From: Streptosporangiales bacterium | GTDB taxonomy: Bacteria; Actinomycetota; Actinomycetes; Streptosporangiales; WHST01 | NCBI GenBank assembly: GCA_009379825.1 | Contig: WHTA01000007.1 | Location: 62,001 to 126,000 of the forward strand | Direction of reading: 5' to 3' | Length of the DNA stretch: 64,000 nt | Shown here: positions 60,836 through 64,000 of the stretch, in pieces | How positions within the stretch are numbered: position 1 is the first letter of the stretch | Layout of the letters: every line of letters begins with the position of its first letter | Notes under the pieces: model-generated | The model's input: only the letters and a program-made list of their open reading frames with translations | The model's database searches: none | What the model was told of the DNA's origin: nothing | Made by a program: the position numbers and the translations under genes

Positions 60836-62929
60836 ATGACGTCCGCCAGCGATCGTCGATTGTTGCCCATGTCAGTCCACGGCTCGGGCCGTAGCGCGAT
60901 GACCTGCCTCTACCGGTGCGGCAACGCGTGCGCGCATCCGGCGCCGAACACCTCGGACAACCCTTACTTCGGTGATCTGGTCCGCACTGAGGTGTCCCGC
61001 CGCGGGATCCTGCGGGCCGCGGCCGCCGGAGCCGTCGTCATCGGTGCGGGCGCGGGGGTAGTCGCGGGTGCGGCTCCGGCGTCGGCGAGCCCGGGGTCAC
61101 CGTCGTCGGCTGATGGTGCGCCGACGTTCACGCCGGTTCCGCCGAACAGGTTGGACGCGGTCGTGGTCCCGGCCGGGTATGAGCACTCGGTGCTGGTGCG
61201 GTGGGGCGATCCGGTCCTGCCGGGCGCACCCGACTTCGACATCGACGGGCAGTCACCGCAGGCGCAGCGGCAGCAGTTCGGCTACAACAATGACTTCCTC
61301 GTCGTGCTGCCCCTGGATCGGCGCGGGACGCAGGGGCTGTTGGTGGTGAACCACGAGTACACCAACGAGGAGTTGATGTTCCGCGGCTACACCGACGGTG
61401 CGGCCGCCACGGTCGAGCAGATCCAGATCGCGATGGCCGCGCACGGGATGAGTGTGGTGGAGGTCGAGCGCGTCGGTGACTCCGGCGAATGGCGCGTCGT
61501 GCAGAACGGGCGGCGCCGCTGCAATCGCCGGATCACCGCCGACACCCCGATGCGGTTCACCGGTCCGGCCGCAGGCTCCGAGCTGCTCCGTACGGCCGCC
61601 GATCCGCGTGGGCTGCGAGTGCGGGGATCGCTGAACAACTGCGCCGGCGGCATGACTCCTTGGGGGACGGTGCTGTCGGGCGAGGAGAACTTCAACCAAT
61701 ACTTCGTCGGCGGCAACGGCGCACCGGCAGCGGAGAAGCCGGCGCTGGCGCGGTACGGCATCAACACCACCGACCGCTACCCCGACGGGAACCGGCACTG
61801 GGACAAGGCCGACGAACGGTTCGATCTCGCCAAGCACCCCCGTGAGGCCAACCGGTTCGGATGGGTTGTGGAGGTCGACCCGTACGATCCGGACTCGACG
61901 CCGCGCAAGCACACCGCGCTCGGCCGGCTCAAGCACGAGGGCGCCACGATCGTCGTCACCAAGGACGGCAGCGTCGCGGCCTACATGGGTGACGACGAAC
62001 GCTTCGACTACATGTACAAGTTCGTCTCCGACCGCAGGTTCCGCACCGGCAGCTCCGCCGCGGACCGTGAGCACAACCGGCAGCTGCTGGAGTCCGGCAC
62101 GTTGTACGCGGCGCAGTTCGCGTTCACCAGCGCCGACGAGATCGACGGATCGGGCTCGCTGCCCAGCGACGGCGCGTTCAACGGCACCGGCCGCTGGCTC
62201 CCACTCGCACGCGGCACGACGTCGATGATCGACGGCATGTCGATCGATGAGGTGCTGGTGCACACCAGGATCGCGGCTGACCGAGCCGGTGCGACCAAGA
62301 TGGACCGGCCGGAAGACATCGAGCCCAACCCGCACAACGGCAAGGTCTACGTCGCATTGACGAACAACTCACGACGAGGAGCAACGGGCCAGCCGCCCGC
62401 GGACGAGGCGAACCCACGCAACGACAACAAACACGGCCAGATCCTCGAGCTGGCCGAACACGGTGCAGACGCCGCCGCCGAGACCTTCAGTTGGAACCTG
62501 CCGATCGTCTGCGGCGACCCCGACGACCCGTCGACCTACTTCGCCGGCTACGACAAGTCGAAGGTCTCGCCCATCTCCTGCCCGGACAACCTCGACTTCG
62601 ACGCGCACGGCAACCTCTGGATCTCCACCGACGGCAACGCACTCACCGATCCCGCGGGGGAGAACTACAACGACGGCCTGTTCGCCGTACCTGTCGCCGG
62701 GCCGGAACGCGGCCACGTCAAGCAGTTCCTGTCCGTCCCGCCCGGGGCGGAGCAGGCGTCGGCGTACGTGCTGGACGACAACCGCAGCGTCGTCGTGTCC
62801 GTCCAGCATCCCGGCGAGATCGATGGCGCCACCGTCGACGACCCCGCATCAACCTGGCCCGACGGCGACTTCGCCCGGCCCGCCGTTGTCGTCGCCTGGC
62901 GGCCGGACGGGCGCGACCTGGGCGCCTGA
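60836..62929 (+). CDS. phoX: PhoX-family alkaline phosphatase
   Basis: 697 residues from ATG 60836, GAGAGGA eight bases upstream. The actinobacterial PhoX N-terminus (MTCLYRCGNACAHPAPNTSDNPYF) precedes a Tat signal, SRRGILRAAAAGAV at 54-67. The six-bladed propeller follows, with VVNHEYTNEE, NNCAGGMTPWGTVLSGEENFNQYF, HEGATIVVTKDG and PDNLDFDAHGNLWISTDG; these hold Ca2+/Fe3+ ligands. It releases phosphate from organic esters outside the cell. Divergent from an arsR gene, upstream of pstS, and ended by a strong hairpin. Usually a PhoP-regulated gene; here ArsR control is suggested. Confidence 0.93.
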   Translation: MTSASDRRLLPMSVHGSGRSAMTCLYRCGNACAHPAPNTSDNPYFGDLVRTEVSRRGILRAAAAGAVVIGAGAGVVAGAAPASASPGSPSSADGAPTFTPVPPNRLDAVVVPAGYEHSVLVRWGDPVLPGAPDFDIDGQSPQAQRQQFGYNNDFLVVLPLDRRGTQGLLVVNHEYTNEELMFRGYTDGAAATVEQIQIAMAAHGMSVVEVERVGDSGEWRVVQNGRRRCNRRITADTPMRFTGPAAGSELLRTAADPRGLRVRGSLNNCAGGMTPWGTVLSGEENFNQYFVGGNGAPAAEKPALARYGINTTDRYPDGNRHWDKADERFDLAKHPREANRFGWVVEVDPYDPDSTPRKHTALGRLKHEGATIVVTKDGSVAAYMGDDERFDYMYKFVSDRRFRTGSSAADREHNRQLLESGTLYAAQFAFTSADEIDGSGSLPSDGAFNGTGRWLPLARGTTSMIDGMSIDEVLVHTRIAADRAGATKMDRPEDIEPNPHNGKVYVALTNNSRRGATGQPPADEANPRNDNKHGQILELAEHGADAAAETFSWNLPIVCGDPDDPSTYFAGYDKSKVSPISCPDNLDFDAHGNLWISTDGNALTDPAGENYNDGLFAVPVAGPERGHVKQFLSVPPGAEQASAYVLDDNRSVVVSVQHPGEIDGATVDDPASTWPDGDFARPAVVVAWRPDGRDLGA

Positions 62930-62950
62930 GCGGGCCAGCGTCCACCGCCA

Positions 62951-62999
62951 GCGATGCCGCGCCCCACGTCCTCACAACAACCAAGGGGCGCGGCATCGC
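62951..62999 (+). terminator. strong hairpin terminator after phoX
   Basis: Perfect 15-bp arms at 62951-62965 and 62985-62999 (GCGATGCCGCGCCCC and its complement) with a 19-nt loop, 21 bp after the phoX stop. No T-tract follows, as is common in actinobacteria. It separates phoX from pstS. Confidence 0.75.
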
Positions 63000-63141
63000 C
63001 TTGCGTGCTCGCGTGACTACGTACGGCTACGACGTGTCACGGGACGGAACGCGTGGGGTGGGCTGGTTCGACGCAGTGCCATCGGCGTCAGCGGCGGCCG
63101 GCCGAGTTCACTCGTCGTTCAACCGGCACTCACAGTCTGGT

Positions 63142-63159
63142 AATAGACATCCATCTATG
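63142..63159. promoter_or_regulatory. ArsR-type operator AATAGA-N6-TCTATG before pstS
   Basis: ATAGA (63143-63147) and TCTAT (63154-63158) are perfect inverted arms with spacer CATCCA, the same 6-bp spacing as the PiT site. TTCAAC (63118-63123), 17 bp, TAATAG (63141-63146) is a possible promoter whose -10 the site covers. Confidence 0.6.
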
Positions 63160-63186
63160 TTGTGAGCGAACTGGTTGTTGCACCCG

Positions 63187-63234
63187 ACGCCTTCGGCGTG
63201 TGGGTTCACGGATCTTCCCGGCGTCGCGCCGGGA
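63187..63234 (+). promoter_or_regulatory. two hairpins in the pstS leader
   Basis: ACGCC-TTC-GGCGT (63187-63199) and TCCCGGCG-TCG-CGCCGGGA (63216-63234) can form stable stem-loops in the pstS mRNA; the second ends seven bases before the AGGAGG ribosome binding site. They could insulate or attenuate expression. Confidence 0.4.
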
Positions 63235-63251
63235 CCGATGCAGGAGGTCTT

Positions 63252-64000
63252 GTGATCATCCGCCATTCGAAGCGGGCGCGCTTCGCGGCAGTGTTCGTGA
63301 CAGCTGGGTTGGCACTGGCCGCTTGCGGGGGCGGCGGGGGGTCGTCCGGCGGCTCCGACGACGAGGGCAAGGAGCTGTCGGGCACCGTCCTGCTGGACGG
63401 GTCGAGCACGGTGGCTCCGCTCGGTGAGGCCGCAGCCGAGCTGTTCATGGAGGAGAACCCCAACGTCAAAGTGACCGTCGGTACGGCGGGCACCGGAGGC
63501 GGGTTCGAAAAGTTCTGCGCGGGCGAGACCGACATCTCCAACGCGTCCCGCCCGATCGAGGACGACGAGACGAAGGTGTGCAAGTCCAACGCTGTCGCAC
63601 ACGAGGAGCTCGCCGTTGCCAACGACGCTCTGACTGTGATGGTGCACAAGGACAACCCGGTCTCCTGCCTGACGACCGAGCAACTCACGCAGATCTGGGA
63701 GCCGGGCTCGACGGTGAAGAACTGGAGCGAGATCGACGGTCTGGAGGAGAACTTCAACGCGCCACTCGATCTCTACGGCCCTGGCACCGACTCCGGCACC
63801 TTCGACTACTTCACCGAAGCGATCAACGGGGAAGAGGGCGTACAGCGGAAGCAGTACAACAACATCGGCGAGAACGACAACGCCGGCATCACCGGTGTGA
63901 GCGGCTCGAAGGGCGGCATGTTCTACGCCGGTTTCTCCTACTACGAGGAGAACAAGGACAAGGCGAAGGCGCTGCAGATCGACGGCGGCGACGGCTGCGT
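63252..64000 (+). CDS. pstS: PstS phosphate-binding lipoprotein (partial, runs off the window)
   Basis: The first 249 residues from GTG 63252, with AGGAGG at 63242-63247. Lipoprotein signal with lipobox ALAAC (C25) and a Gly/Ser-rich linker. Phosphate-binding loops are evident: LLDGSSTVAPL, GTAGTGGGFEKFCAGETDISNASRPI, and LYGPGTDSGTFDYF, where Ser, Thr, Asp and Arg contact phosphate. High-affinity periplasm-side receptor of the PstSCAB importer; pstCAB would be expected beyond the window. Located after phoX and an ArsR-type operator, so it may be an arsenate-discriminating paralogue expressed under arsenic stress. Confidence 0.93.
   Translation, partial: MIIRHSKRARFAAVFVTAGLALAACGGGGGSSGGSDDEGKELSGTVLLDGSSTVAPLGEAAAELFMEENPNVKVTVGTAGTGGGFEKFCAGETDISNASRPIEDDETKVCKSNAVAHEELAVANDALTVMVHKDNPVSCLTTEQLTQIWEPGSTVKNWSEIDGLEENFNAPLDLYGPGTDSGTFDYFTEAINGEEGVQRKQYNNIGENDNAGITGVSGSKGGMFYAGFSYYEENKDKAKALQIDGGDGC

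Noticed and set aside
1-64000. CRISPR arrays, prophage, toxin-antitoxin or biosynthetic gene clusters
   Set aside because: No regularly spaced repeats, phage structural genes, NRPS/PKS or toxin families were recognised on either strand.

Overview
The window is 64 kb of high-GC DNA with very dense coding, many GTG/TTG starts, ATGA or TGATG gene overlaps, and families typical of Actinomycetota (F420/PPOX oxidoreductase, PhoX with the actinobacterial N-terminus, ArsR-ArsC fusion, XRE-MurA fusion, MHS and tripartite tricarboxylate transporters). It looks like chromosome of a soil-type, metabolically versatile actinomycete. I cannot fix the genus. One tRNA (Lys, TTT) is present; there are no rRNA genes, CRISPR arrays or intact insertion sequences.

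Layout. 0-7.3 kb: end of a probable MerR-type regulator with an overlapping thioredoxin, two paralogous secreted coiled-coil/M15 peptidases, a CrtI-like FAD oxidoreductase, an XRE-MurA fusion, a cupin and an F420-type PPOX protein. 7.3-21.7 kb: a GntR regulator divergent from a long catabolic operon (SDR, acyl-CoA dehydrogenase, TctCBA uptake system, SDR, Baeyer-Villiger monooxygenase, acyl-CoA ligase, carboxyltransferase, thiolase, MaoC hydratase, crotonase). 21.7-29 kb: an opposing operon led by an IclR regulator (CaiB CoA-transferase, crotonase, two-subunit CoA-transferase, acyl-CoA ligase), divergent from an MHS carboxylate transporter; two identical palindromes mark the IclR control region. 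29-35 kb: GntR (FCD), two SDRs, a second MHS transporter, a NodB/PuuE-type hydrolase and an amidase, with two FadR-like operators astride a good promoter. 35-46.5 kb: a sugar operon on the minus strand (Gfo/Idh/MocA, two AP-endonuclease-2-type isomerases, ABC importer, dehydrogenase, NPCBM protein, Tat-exported GH2 glycosidase), divergent from a ROK regulator.

46.6-52.5 kb: tRNA-Lys, hemerythrin-like protein, two TetR/MFS efflux pairs, an unknown protein and a DUF2795 protein. 52.4-52.9 kb holds transposase debris. 53-64 kb is an arsenic/phosphate island: PiT transporter, unknown protein, CoA-disulfide-reductase-like protein, ArsR-ArsC fusion, ArsR, ArsB, ArsO-like flavoprotein, ArsR, PhoX phosphatase and the start of PstS. 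Inverted repeats with the half-site GTCTATG, or a close variant, sit at the promoters of PiT, arsR-arsC, the third arsR/phoX and pstS. This suggests that phosphate acquisition here is under ArsR-type (arsenic-sensing) control.

Six genes carry what look like single-base frameshifts (near 8541, 10747, 19783, 21411, 32272 and 49686). Because the downstream frames are perfectly conserved, either base-level assembly errors or very recent decay is possible. I list these genes as pseudogenes but describe the product expected after repair.
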